From positions 1 through 49,761 of the forward strand of contig DLHS01000004.1 of NCBI GenBank assembly GCA_002483345.1: a stretch of DNA of 49,761 bases. The letters run 5' to 3'. A program made the position numbers and the translations under genes. Positions 1 through 7,523 of this stretch are shown in pieces (the first letter of the stretch is position 1; every line of letters begins with the position of its first letter). This DNA is from Bacteroidetes bacterium UBA7662 (GTDB taxonomy: Bacteria; Bacteroidota; Bacteroidia; UBA7662). The notes beneath the pieces are model-generated. The model was given only the letters and a program-made list of their open reading frames with translations. It was not told where the DNA came from and ran no database searches.

Positions 1-20
1 CCTATTTCAGTACAAGACAA

Positions 21-92
21 CGGTAAAACGGTAAAACGGTAAAACGGTAAAACGGTAAAACGGTAAAACGGTAAAACGGTAAAACGGTAAAA
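21..92. repeat. Tandem array of nine 8-bp units (CGGTAAAA)
   Basis: Nine perfect head-to-tail copies of an 8-bp unit run without interruption and end in a short G run. The unit length is not a multiple of three, so copy-number change would shift a frame if it were coding, but no ORF here is convincing. It lies beyond the 3' end of the acetolactate-decarboxylase-like gene. Perfect identity of all copies suggests recent expansion by slippage. The gene on its left side is outside the window, so any regulatory role cannot be judged. Confidence 0.95.
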
Positions 93-109
93 CGGGGGAT
101 TTTAGCGGT

Positions 110-129
110 GGTTGAGCGAAGTCGAAACC
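110..129. repeat. Possible dispersed repeat around TGAGCGAAGTCGAA
   Basis: A short element flanked by GGTT/AACC contains the core TGAGCGAAGTCGAA. Ten bases of it (TGAGCGAAGT) recur in reverse orientation at 19509-19518, also intergenic. Similar motifs occur as dispersed intergenic repeats in many bacterial genomes. With two partial copies in view this is only a suggestion. Confidence 0.35.
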
Positions 130-170
130 TTAGCGGGTAAACGGTCAAAAAGTTAAACAGAATATAAATT

Positions 171-893
171 CTATCGTGCGGATCTGATGACGCTATCTGT
201 TGCGAAGACCAGCCTCACTTTTCTGGCGGCTATTTCATCCACGTGTGCGGCAAGGGGGTTGGCCTCATCAAGCAGGTGCAGGTGCAGGCGGGTGCTGTGG
301 TGGGTGAAAATACCGGCATGGTTGGGTGAATAGAAGCCTATAATCTGTCCGTTTTTCAGTTTGCGCTTGCCATGCAGACCTGCTTGCCGGTGTTTTTCAT
401 GGCTGTGTTCGGTATCGCCGGGTTGCCAGTCAATCACATGCCAGTCAACTTCCATCTGGCCAAAGAGCAGGAAGGGGAAAGGCGCGGTTGTATCAATGCC
501 TTTTTTGGCGGCTTCCGACATTATTTTATGCTGCAGTTCCGCTTCGTTTTTGAAACTTAAAACAACCTCTTCATGGAAAGTATCCATATGGCTCCACACC
601 AGCATTGCAGCACTCCCGCTCGGGTCTTTATCCGTCACTAACTGCCCGTTTTCGACTTTTGACAACCAACGGTGGCCGTTCCATAAAACCCATTCTCCCT
701 TCAGATCCGTGGCGGCACCCAGGCCATAGATGTGGTCGTTCGCGAGTGAATCGGGACTTGCTTTGGCGCTTAAATCGCCTTGGTGCATGATGGTTTTAAG
801 CGCACCCCGGTAGTGAACGGTCGTGGTGGCCGGCAACTGTGCCGACACCCTGAAACCACATAAACCAATACAACAACAAATCAGGTATTTCAT
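171..893 (-). CDS. Secreted acetolactate decarboxylase (BudA/AldC)-like protein
   Basis: About 240 residues starting MKYLICCC, with a Sec signal peptide ending near VSAQ. The C-terminal half carries an H-x-H followed by a third histidine 11 residues later (within LHLHLLDE...AAHVDE), which is the spacing of the zinc-binding histidines of alpha-acetolactate decarboxylase. The N-terminal part (IYGLGAATDLKGEW) fits the same fold. The family makes acetoin from acetolactate; a predicted exported location is odd for that cytosolic pathway, so the substrate may differ. The ATG at 893 overlaps the stop of the upstream Ppx/GppA gene as ATGA, which favours it over the upstream in-frame start at 938. It is the last gene of a four-gene operon. 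Confidence 0.75.
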   Translation of the reverse strand: MKYLICCCIGLCGFRVSAQLPATTTVHYRGALKTIMHQGDLSAKASPDSLANDHIYGLGAATDLKGEWVLWNGHRWLSKVENGQLVTDKDPSGSAAMLVWSHMDTFHEEVVLSFKNEAELQHKIMSEAAKKGIDTTAPFPFLLFGQMEVDWHVIDWQPGDTEHSHEKHRQAGLHGKRKLKNGQIIGFYSPNHAGIFTHHSTRLHLHLLDEANPLAAHVDEIAARKVRLVFATDSVIRSAR

Positions 894-1804
894 CGAGTAG
901 AGAATAAAACGCCTTCCCGGAGGGCGTAGCGGCTGCAAACAATATACTGACTTTGCAGCCGGTCGGCAAGCAAACGAATGAGAACCACGGCATATACAAT
1001 CATATCAACCCGGATGGGCAACATGCCGGGCAGGGCGGCTCTTTCTTCCCGGGTTGCCAGCAACAGGGTGTGATAGTGCCGGTTAAAATCGTCGCGGCTG
1101 AGCTCCCAGGCCGGACTGTGTGCCCACATATAGTGCTGGTATTTATCGTTTGCGTCCAGTTCGGAGAGGGTATCAAAAGAACCGGCTGAACCGATGAGGG
1201 CATCGACCTGGTATTGTTTGAGGGCGATATAAATTTCTTCTGTCTTTTCGCGCAGACAGGTATCTACCTGGGCTAAAATAGCAGCATCCAGGGGATCTGG
1301 AAGGGGATAAAGGGCATTTATCCGGGCCATGCCTATCTCGAGACTTTTTTTCCAGAGTAGCTGGCGGTCGGTGCAGATGATAAATTCCACACTGCCGCCG
1401 CCGATGTCGATCAGGAGCTGTGCCTTGCTGCCGAGCGCGCCTGACTGTCGTACACCTTCCCAGATGAGTTGCGCTTCTTCCTGCCCGTCGATGATTCGGA
1501 TGGTAATGCCGCTGCTTTCCTGAACGGCTTTCACAAAAGCATCTCCGTTGGAAGCATTGCGCAGCGCTGAAGTGCCGATGGCGAGTATACGCTGTGCACC
1601 CTGTTTCAGGGCCATTGCGTGTAAGGTAGTAAAGGCCTGCAAACCGCGCTCGAAGGCATCGTCGGCGATGCGGTCGTGCTGTATGCCTCCCTTGCCGAGC
1701 CCTACGGCCAGACTGTGTTGGAACACAATGCGTTTGAGATGTGCGCTGTTCTCGCCCACCACCAGGTTAAAGGTGTTGGTGCCCAGATCGATTACAGCTA
1801 TCAT
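890..1804 (-). CDS. ppx: Exopolyphosphatase/guanosine pentaphosphatase family protein (Ppx/GppA)
   Basis: A 304-residue protein of the ASKHA (actin/hexokinase-like) fold. The N-terminal phosphate-1 loop is IDLGTNTFNL and the phosphate-2 loop is LLIDIGGGSVEF, both hallmarks of Ppx/GppA. IGTSALRNA and the GQEEA segment also match. It lacks the long C-terminal extension of E. coli Ppx, as is usual for the short Bacteroidota forms. The predicted role is hydrolysis of polyphosphate or (p)ppGpp in the cytoplasm. The start overlaps the ABC permease stop (ATGA), and its own stop overlaps the next start, so translational coupling is likely. Which of the two substrates it uses cannot be told from sequence. 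Confidence 0.9.
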   Translation of the reverse strand: MIAVIDLGTNTFNLVVGENSAHLKRIVFQHSLAVGLGKGGIQHDRIADDAFERGLQAFTTLHAMALKQGAQRILAIGTSALRNASNGDAFVKAVQESSGITIRIIDGQEEAQLIWEGVRQSGALGSKAQLLIDIGGGSVEFIICTDRQLLWKKSLEIGMARINALYPLPDPLDAAILAQVDTCLREKTEEIYIALKQYQVDALIGSAGSFDTLSELDANDKYQHYMWAHSPAWELSRDDFNRHYHTLLLATREERAALPGMLPIRVDMIVYAVVLIRLLADRLQSQYIVCSRYALREGVLFSTR

Positions 1805-3126
1805 CCCTTATAAAACAGCCATTTACTCAGTTCCCGCAGGGTTACTTTTTTACCGTACATCAATACCCCAACCCGGTAAATGCGGGCTGCCATCCAGGCG
1901 GTGGCAAAAAAACCACCTACCAGCAAGGTCATAGACAAGGCAATTTCCCAGGCAGGCACACCAAAAGGCAGGCGCACCAGCATCACAATGGGAGAGGTCA
2001 GGGGAATCATGCTGAACCAGAAGGCAATGCTCGAGCCAGGGTTCTGAATAACCATCTGGGCTACAATGATGGCGATGATAATGGGTATGGTAACCGGAAA
2101 GAGAATTTGCTGGGAGTCAGCTTCGTTGTCGACGGCAGAACCAATGGCGGCAAACAGCGAGGCGTACAGCAGATACCCGGCGAGGAAGTAAAACAGGAAC
2201 ATGCCAATCATAAAGGGCAGGTTTACAGTTTCCAGCTCGGCCATCAGGTCGAAACCACCGGCTTCTTCCTCAAGAGAGGCAGCTACTTCGGGATTACCGC
2301 CGGTACCGACTTCCATGCGGTTTTTCACCAGGTCTTTTTGCTGGTCTTTGCCGATGAAGCCAGAAACAGCGGTGACGATACCAAAGGTCAGGATGATCCA
2401 CAATATGAATTGAAAAAGCCCCACGGCTGCAATACCGATGATTTTACCCAGCATCATCTGGAAAGGCCGCACAGAAGAGATGATGACTTCCATTACCCGG
2501 CTCGATTTTTCTTCTACCACCCCGCGTAATACCATCATACCATAAATAAAAATGAAAAGGTACATGATAAAGGCGGCGGCAAAGCCGATACCGGTGGCAG
2601 CACCGGTGCTGCTGTTCTCCGCTCCGCCCGACTCTGTGAATTTGAGTGTTTTCAGGCTTACATCTGCCTGTAAAGAATCGATATACGACTGTCGCAGGCC
2701 GGAGGCTTCCAGTTTGAGGTTTTCAATGCGCTGGTTGAGGGTGCGTTCAACCGTTCTTTTGGCCGATGAACCCATCGGGCTGTTGCTGAAGTAGGTAAAA
2801 CCATCGGGTTTATACAGATCAATTGCAGCGGGGATTACCAGCAGGCCGCTGTTTTCAGAAGCGCGGGCGGAATCTTTGTAGGCTTCGCCGTTGCCCCGGA
2901 GGACGATAAATTCCAGGCCTTTTTCAGATTTGAACTGATCGGCAAAAATACCCGACTGGTCGTCTATCCATATTTTCTGGTTGTCTTCGCTGTACATGGC
3001 GATGAGTACCGGAATAACGAACATCAGTGACATGAGCACCGGTCCCAGCAGGGTAAAAATGATAAACTGTTTGCTTTTGACGCGGGTCATGAACTCGCGC
3101 TCTATGATGATGGCTACTTTGCTCAT
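1801..3126 (-). CDS. ABC-2 type transporter permease (NatB-like)
   Basis: A 441-residue inner-membrane protein. One N-terminal hydrophobic helix (about 20-43) is followed by a large extracytoplasmic region to about residue 175 and then at least five further membrane helices. The first lines (IIEREFMTRVKSKQF) and EEKSSRVMEVIISSVRPFQMMLGKIIG are typical of the NatB/YhaP sodium or antibiotic exporter permeases. It overlaps the ATPase gene upstream and the Ppx/GppA gene downstream by ATGA. It is expected to form an exporter with the adjacent ATPase. The substrate is unknown; sodium extrusion is the family's classical assignment. Confidence 0.9.
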   Translation of the reverse strand: MSKVAIIIEREFMTRVKSKQFIIFTLLGPVLMSLMFVIPVLIAMYSEDNQKIWIDDQSGIFADQFKSEKGLEFIVLRGNGEAYKDSARASENSGLLVIPAAIDLYKPDGFTYFSNSPMGSSAKRTVERTLNQRIENLKLEASGLRQSYIDSLQADVSLKTLKFTESGGAENSSTGAATGIGFAAAFIMYLFIFIYGMMVLRGVVEEKSSRVMEVIISSVRPFQMMLGKIIGIAAVGLFQFILWIILTFGIVTAVSGFIGKDQQKDLVKNRMEVGTGGNPEVAASLEEEAGGFDLMAELETVNLPFMIGMFLFYFLAGYLLYASLFAAIGSAVDNEADSQQILFPVTIPIIIAIIVAQMVIQNPGSSIAFWFSMIPLTSPIVMLVRLPFGVPAWEIALSMTLLVGGFFATAWMAARIYRVGVLMYGKKVTLRELSKWLFYKG

Positions 3127-4028
3127 GCCTGTGCAGTTTTAACAGTGCGGATAAAAATTTCATTGAAAGAAGGAATTTCTTCCTCGAAGCGGTGCAGGGT
3201 AACCTGCGGCAAGAGGGCGGTGAGGAGTTCGTTGGCACTGCCGTGGTTCACCTGTATGCGGGCTTCCTGCCAGTCGTTGCCTGCCTTTTCATCCACCAGT
3301 TCAAAACCTGCAGGCAGTGCAGGCAGGGTACCGTCGAAGCCAATGCGGAAGGTATTGGTGCTGAATTGTTTTTTGATATCGCGGGTGGCGCCGTTGAGGA
3401 CCACTTTCGATTTGTTGATAAGTGCTACATGGTCACAAAGCTCTTCTACCGATTCCATGCGGTGGGTAGAAAAGATGATGGTAGCGCCCTTGGCCTTCAT
3501 GCTGAGGATTTCCTGTTTCAGCATCTCGGCATTGATAGGGTCAAAGCCTGAGAAGGGCTCGTCGAGTATGATAAGTTCAGGTTCATGCAAAACGGTGCAG
3601 ATAAACTGCACTTTCTGCTGCATGCCTTTCGAAAGCTCTTCTACCTTTTTGTTCCACCAGGGTTGAAGTTCAAACTTCTCAAACCACATCCTGATACGGC
3701 GGTTGGCCTCGGCTGAGGACATTCCCTTGAGCCTTGCCAGGTACAGTGCCTGTTCGCCTATTTTCATTTTTTTGTACAGACCCCGCTCCTCAGGCAGATA
3801 ACCAATACGATGCACATCTTCTGTACGCAGGGGCTGGCCTTTCAGCAGTATGCGGCCTTCATCGGGCATGGTAATCTGGTTGATGATGCGGATGAGAGAG
3901 GTTTTTCCGGCACCATTAGGTCCCAGGAGGCCGAAAATCTGGCCTTCGGGTATTTCCAGACTCACACCGCTGAGCGCGGTATGCTGCTGGTAACGTTTTA
4001 CAACATTTTGAATAGACAGTAGGCTCAT
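3123..4028 (-). CDS. ABC transporter ATP-binding protein (NatA-like)
   Basis: A 301-residue nucleotide-binding subunit with Walker A GPNGAGKTS, signature LSKGMQQK, Walker B LIILDEPFSGFDP, the switch histidine in FSTHRM, and a C-terminal DUF4162-like tail of about 80 residues. It pairs with the ABC-2 permease that overlaps its stop. An in-frame TTG exists at 4049, but it lies inside a good -7 box (4047-4054), so the ATG at 4028 (MSLLSIQNV) is chosen. This is the first gene of the operon ATPase-permease-Ppx-BudA-like. Confidence 0.92.
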   Translation of the reverse strand: MSLLSIQNVVKRYQQHTALSGVSLEIPEGQIFGLLGPNGAGKTSLIRIINQITMPDEGRILLKGQPLRTEDVHRIGYLPEERGLYKKMKIGEQALYLARLKGMSSAEANRRIRMWFEKFELQPWWNKKVEELSKGMQQKVQFICTVLHEPELIILDEPFSGFDPINAEMLKQEILSMKAKGATIIFSTHRMESVEELCDHVALINKSKVVLNGATRDIKKQFSTNTFRIGFDGTLPALPAGFELVDEKAGNDWQEARIQVNHGSANELLTALLPQVTLHRFEEEIPSFNEIFIRTVKTAQA

Positions 4029-4046
4029 ACATAAGTGGGGTTGCGA

Positions 4047-4054
4047 CAAATATA
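4047..4054 (-). promoter_or_regulatory. Bacteroidota-type -7 element for the ABC/ppx operon
   Basis: TATATTTG on the minus strand matches the TAnnTTTG -7 consensus. It ends about 18 nt before the ATG at 4028, giving a very short leader. No clear TTG -33 element was found at the usual distance. The box rules out the TTG at 4049 as a translation start. Confidence 0.55.
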
Positions 4055-4148
4055 AATGTGTGCTGTTCCGGATGTGCTAAAAAAAAGATAAAATTCCTCA
4101 CAGCTCCGGCTTGCTTAAGTTGGGCGATTTGTCCTATTTTGTCGCTGA

Positions 4149-6152
4149 ATGGAAACAGGTCTGGCCATCAAGCGCGTTTTTTTATTACTGGTATTACTTT
4201 CCCTGAATGCCTGTGAAGAGACGGGTTATCAGCCCGCAGCAAACGAAAACAAGACGGCCGCGTTGCAGCAGATAAAAGAACGGGGGCAGCGCATGATTGC
4301 TACCAACGACACCTCAAGACTGCGGATGCTGGCCGATTCACTCTACCTCGCGTCCAAAGCTACCGGTCACCGTACCGGCATGGCTATGGCACTTCGCTTC
4401 CGCGCCAAACAACTGGAAGTAGCCAAAAAGTGGGAGGAGGTGCTGGTGGTAGCCGAAGAGAACATTCTGCTGACAGAAGACAGGCCGGAACTGATAGACA
4501 ACCACCTGGATGCCCTCTACACCAAAGGCGATATGGCCTTTAAGCTTGGCCAGTTTCAAAGCGCCTTTCAGTGCTTTTTTGATGCCCGAAAACTCAGTAA
4601 ATCAGCCGATTCCTGTGCCGTCGCCTTTTTTGATTACAGGATGGGGATGGTAACCTACCGGCAGAAAAATTTTGCGAGATCCTGTTTTTACTTTCAACGG
4701 GCCCTCGATAATTTCCGGTACTGCGCCACCGACTTCCAAACCGATTTGAGACGGCAGGAAATCATGAGTAACATCGGACTCTGCTTTATTAATGAACAGA
4801 TGCCTGACTCGGCGCTTTACTGGTACGGACTGGCCAATCAACTGATTGACCTTATGCAACCGGAAGGGGATATTGACCGGAGAACCAAACAGATCGCCAA
4901 AGCCGTTATTGCCGGAAATGAAGGAGTGGCTTTTGCCAAACTGGGCAGGCTCAGCGAAGCGAAACTAAAACTGCAGGAGGAAATTCTTATAAATCTGCAG
5001 CCTGGTTATGACCGGGTACACCTGGTTTATACCGTCAATGAACTGTGTGAGGTATTGGTCAAAACCGGAGAAATTGATGAGTTATACCGTTACCTGGTGT
5101 TGCTCGACAGCCTGCCTGAACTTCGGGCCAATAATTTTCCTACCGCCAGATTCTACCACCACCTCTCCCAATACCACACCCGCAAGGGAAACCGGCAGGA
5201 AGCTATTTTGTATGTCGACAGCTTTCTGCAGCATTATGATATGGTCAGGCGGGAAGACAGAGACCTGTTTCGCACCGACCTGGACCGGAGCATGCGGGTG
5301 CTTGAAAGTGAATATCAGGTCAACCGGCTCAAACAGGAAGCGGAACTCAATGCCCAGCAGAATACCTATACCCTATACCTGGTCATCGCGCTTTTGTTGC
5401 TGTCTCTTTCAGCAGTTTATGCCTACTGGAGTTCCCAAAGGCGGAATGCTGTGCTGAACAGTCTCAACCGTGAGAAGGATAAAATGATGCGGGTGGTAGC
5501 ACACGACTTACGCAACCCCATTGCTGCGGTTTACAGCATGAGCGAGATGAACCTGCGAGAGGGAGCCAAACCTGACAAGGAGTATTGGCACCTCGCCAAA
5601 AAAGCCTGCCAGGGCGCACTTGATCTGATACAGGAAATGCTGGAGGTTACCCATATCCGGCAAGGTAAAAACCCCCTCGCAGTGGAGTGGGTGTCGGTGA
5701 ATCAGCTGCTTTCTGATACGGAGCGCCTGATTCAGTACCGGGCCGCTGAAAAGAATGTTACCCTGACATTTACACCCGCTCAACCTGATATGGAGGTACT
5801 GGTAGTACCGGAGCATATGCGACGAGCCATCAGCAACCTTATCAGCAATGCCATTAAGTTCAGTAACAAAGACGGCGCGGTTCAGCTGCAGGTGAAACGG
5901 AATGAACTTGGGTTACTTATCTCGGTCCAGGATTCCGGAATCGGCATTCCCAAAAATCTGGAGAAGAAGGTCTTCGATAGCTTCACCTCCGCACGTCGGG
6001 CAGGAACCCAGGGGGAAGCAGCTTTCGGACTCGGGCTGTCGATTGTAAAAGAGATAGTAACCGCTCACGACGGTAAAGTATGGTTTATCAGCAGTGAAGG
6101 CGTCGGGTCTACCTTTTTTGTCCAGCTTCCGGGAAGCAGGCTGAGGCTCTGA
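4149..6152 (+). CDS. TPR-containing sensor histidine kinase
   Basis: A 667-residue protein. The N-terminal signal ends in a lipobox-like LNAC near residue 22; a TPR-type helical sensor region follows to about 390, then one membrane helix (about 398-418, YLVIALLLLSLSAVYAYW). The cytoplasmic part has a HisKA domain with the phospho-acceptor in VVAHDLRNP and a HATPase with N box NLISNAIKFS, G1 DSGIGIP and G2 GLGLSIV. The predicted role is autophosphorylation in response to a periplasmic signal. No response regulator lies beside it, so the partner is elsewhere. A degenerate promoter (TTG at 4111, CTATTTTG at 4134-4141) precedes the ATG. Confidence 0.92.
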   Translation: METGLAIKRVFLLLVLLSLNACEETGYQPAANENKTAALQQIKERGQRMIATNDTSRLRMLADSLYLASKATGHRTGMAMALRFRAKQLEVAKKWEEVLVVAEENILLTEDRPELIDNHLDALYTKGDMAFKLGQFQSAFQCFFDARKLSKSADSCAVAFFDYRMGMVTYRQKNFARSCFYFQRALDNFRYCATDFQTDLRRQEIMSNIGLCFINEQMPDSALYWYGLANQLIDLMQPEGDIDRRTKQIAKAVIAGNEGVAFAKLGRLSEAKLKLQEEILINLQPGYDRVHLVYTVNELCEVLVKTGEIDELYRYLVLLDSLPELRANNFPTARFYHHLSQYHTRKGNRQEAILYVDSFLQHYDMVRREDRDLFRTDLDRSMRVLESEYQVNRLKQEAELNAQQNTYTLYLVIALLLLSLSAVYAYWSSQRRNAVLNSLNREKDKMMRVVAHDLRNPIAAVYSMSEMNLREGAKPDKEYWHLAKKACQGALDLIQEMLEVTHIRQGKNPLAVEWVSVNQLLSDTERLIQYRAAEKNVTLTFTPAQPDMEVLVVPEHMRRAISNLISNAIKFSNKDGAVQLQVKRNELGLLISVQDSGIGIPKNLEKKVFDSFTSARRAGTQGEAAFGLGLSIVKEIVTAHDGKVWFISSEGVGSTFFVQLPGSRLRL

Positions 6153-6153
6153 A

Positions 6154-6933
6154 TCAGTTTTCCGACTTTTTCTGACGATTTTTTCTGCGTCTTCTGACCA
6201 TCCACCCTAAAAGCAGCAGGATCAGAACGAATGGCCAAAGGTTTACAAGCCAGATACTGAAAAGCACCAGATTTTGCCAGCCTTTCCCGATTCCGGTTTT
6301 GAAGCTGGCAGAAAAACGGCTGGCAGGTTTTACTTTTTCATAAACCGTCAGCTGGAGGGTAGCGTAGGCAACCTGTTTATCAATATCGTTCAACTGAGTC
6401 TGATACGCTTCAATTTCACTGCGCAGCTGATTGAGTTGTTGTTCAATAGCCAGAACATCTGTCATGTTTTTAGCTTGTGGCAGCAGCTCGAGATAACGTT
6501 TTTCAAGCGCTTTTTTGGCCGCCATACGCGCCCCGGTGTCGGTATACACAGCGCTGGCATCCTGGCGGGAGACCCCTTTATCATCGATGTTGAGGGCATC
6601 CTGACGGAGGTTGTTCTGGAGAGAATCGAACTGATGGGCAGGTATCCGAATGGTCATGGAGAGCTGCATGCGGTCTTCCCCGCGGTATCCCGACTCCTGC
6701 TCAACATAACCTCCGAGCCTGGACACCCAATGCAGAATGGTTTCCCGGCTCGCGTCGAGGGCCTCAGTTTCGTACATCAGGTGGCCGGAAACAATGACTT
6801 TGTCCGGCCTGGTACTTTGTTTTTCAGCCAGTTGGGCGGTGGCAACTTCCGGTACAGCCGGAGCACCACGTTCATGGCCATTGCAGGCAATCAGGAAAAG
6901 GAAGGGCAGGAGAAAAAGACGAGGCATGGGCAA
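6154..6933 (-). CDS. DUF4349 lipoprotein
   Basis: A 259-residue envelope protein with a lipobox (LIAC near residue 17). The central region holds the DUF4349 pattern: a paired-strand domain (YVEQESGYRGEDRMQ, then IRIPAHQFDSL), a coiled coil rich in E and Q (about 150-200), and TLQLTVYEK. A C-terminal membrane helix (WLVNLWPFVLILLLLGWMV) is followed by a basic tail. The domain is conserved but its biochemical role is not established. It is convergent with the histidine kinase, with one base between stops. An in-frame second ATG two codons in is possible. Confidence 0.85.
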   Translation of the reverse strand: MPMPRLFLLPFLFLIACNGHERGAPAVPEVATAQLAEKQSTRPDKVIVSGHLMYETEALDASRETILHWVSRLGGYVEQESGYRGEDRMQLSMTIRIPAHQFDSLQNNLRQDALNIDDKGVSRQDASAVYTDTGARMAAKKALEKRYLELLPQAKNMTDVLAIEQQLNQLRSEIEAYQTQLNDIDKQVAYATLQLTVYEKVKPASRFSASFKTGIGKGWQNLVLFSIWLVNLWPFVLILLLLGWMVRRRRKNRQKKSEN

Positions 6934-6961
6934 TGGGTTGAAAAATTCAACGGAAAGAGAG

Positions 6962-6969
6962 CAAATTTA
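6962..6969 (-). promoter_or_regulatory. Candidate -7 box for the DUF4349 gene
   Basis: TAAATTTG on the minus strand matches TAnnTTTG and ends 28 nt before the ATG at 6933. It overlaps the last codon and stop of the upstream outer-membrane-protein gene. No convincing TTG was found upstream, so the call rests on the -7 box alone. Confidence 0.35.
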
Positions 6970-7449
6970 TTTGTTCAGCCGGAACTGAAGTCCGAGCCGC
7001 GGAGCCAGTAAGCCAGGCTGCAGATTTACGAACCAGCTGTCGGCTGCCTGGGTGTCAAAGGTTCCTGCCGAAAAAAAGTTGGTTTGCGCATATATCATCC
7101 AGCGTGGATGCAGTTTGTATAGCAGCCCCGCGTCACCTGCCACCCCGAAGGCATGCAATTCGGCATACAATACACCTTGCATGTAAAAAAACCAGTTTTC
7201 ATGAAAGCTGAAATGCCATCTGGCAAATATTTCTCCGTGTTCGAGACCGGTATCACGGATTACAAACTGCAATCCCAGACTCCAGTCGGGGTTAATTACG
7301 TATTGTATTTCAGGGAAGAGGCGAAAACCCGAGTTGACACTGAGATTTACAGCGCTTCCTCCGCCCAGCCACCAGTCGCCCGCCTGCATTTGCGCCCTTA
7401 ACTGGAGGCTGCTGCAAACAAGTAGAATAGCAAACAAAAAACGCATCAT
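6967..7449 (-). CDS. Small outer-membrane beta-barrel protein, unknown function
   Basis: About 160 residues with a signal peptide (MMRFLFAILLVCSSLQLRAQ). Alternating hydrophobic and aromatic residues suggest six to eight short beta strands, ending with a C-terminal LGLQFRLNK strand as in outer-membrane barrels. The ATG at 7449 or 7446 is preferred over an in-frame GTG at 7473 because the signal peptide starts there. It is divergent from the patatin gene. No specific family was recognised. Confidence 0.7.
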   Translation of the reverse strand: MMRFLFAILLVCSSLQLRAQMQAGDWWLGGGSAVNLSVNSGFRLFPEIQYVINPDWSLGLQFVIRDTGLEHGEIFARWHFSFHENWFFYMQGVLYAELHAFGVAGDAGLLYKLHPRWMIYAQTNFFSAGTFDTQAADSWFVNLQPGLLAPRLGLQFRLNK

Positions 7450-7484
7450 TTGAATTTTCCCGAAAAATAACACAATGAATGGGC

Positions 7485-7514
7485 TTGACTGCTGCGTTCA
7501 ATAAATTAAATTTG
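7485..7514 (+). promoter_or_regulatory. Bacteroidota-type promoter of the patatin gene
   Basis: TTG (7485-7487) and TAAATTTG (7507-7514) are separated by exactly 19 nt, a very good match to the Bacteroidota primary-sigma consensus. Transcription should start near 7520, leaving a leader of only a few bases before the ATG at 7524 or 7530. Confidence 0.75.
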
Positions 7515-7523
7515 GTTAATCCT

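Noticed and set aside
21..92. CRISPR array
   Set aside because: Units are 8 bp with no spacers.
6274..7011. Plus-strand ORF of 245 residues over the DUF4349 lipoprotein gene
   Set aside because: It lies mostly inside a well-supported gene on the other strand and has no recognisable feature.
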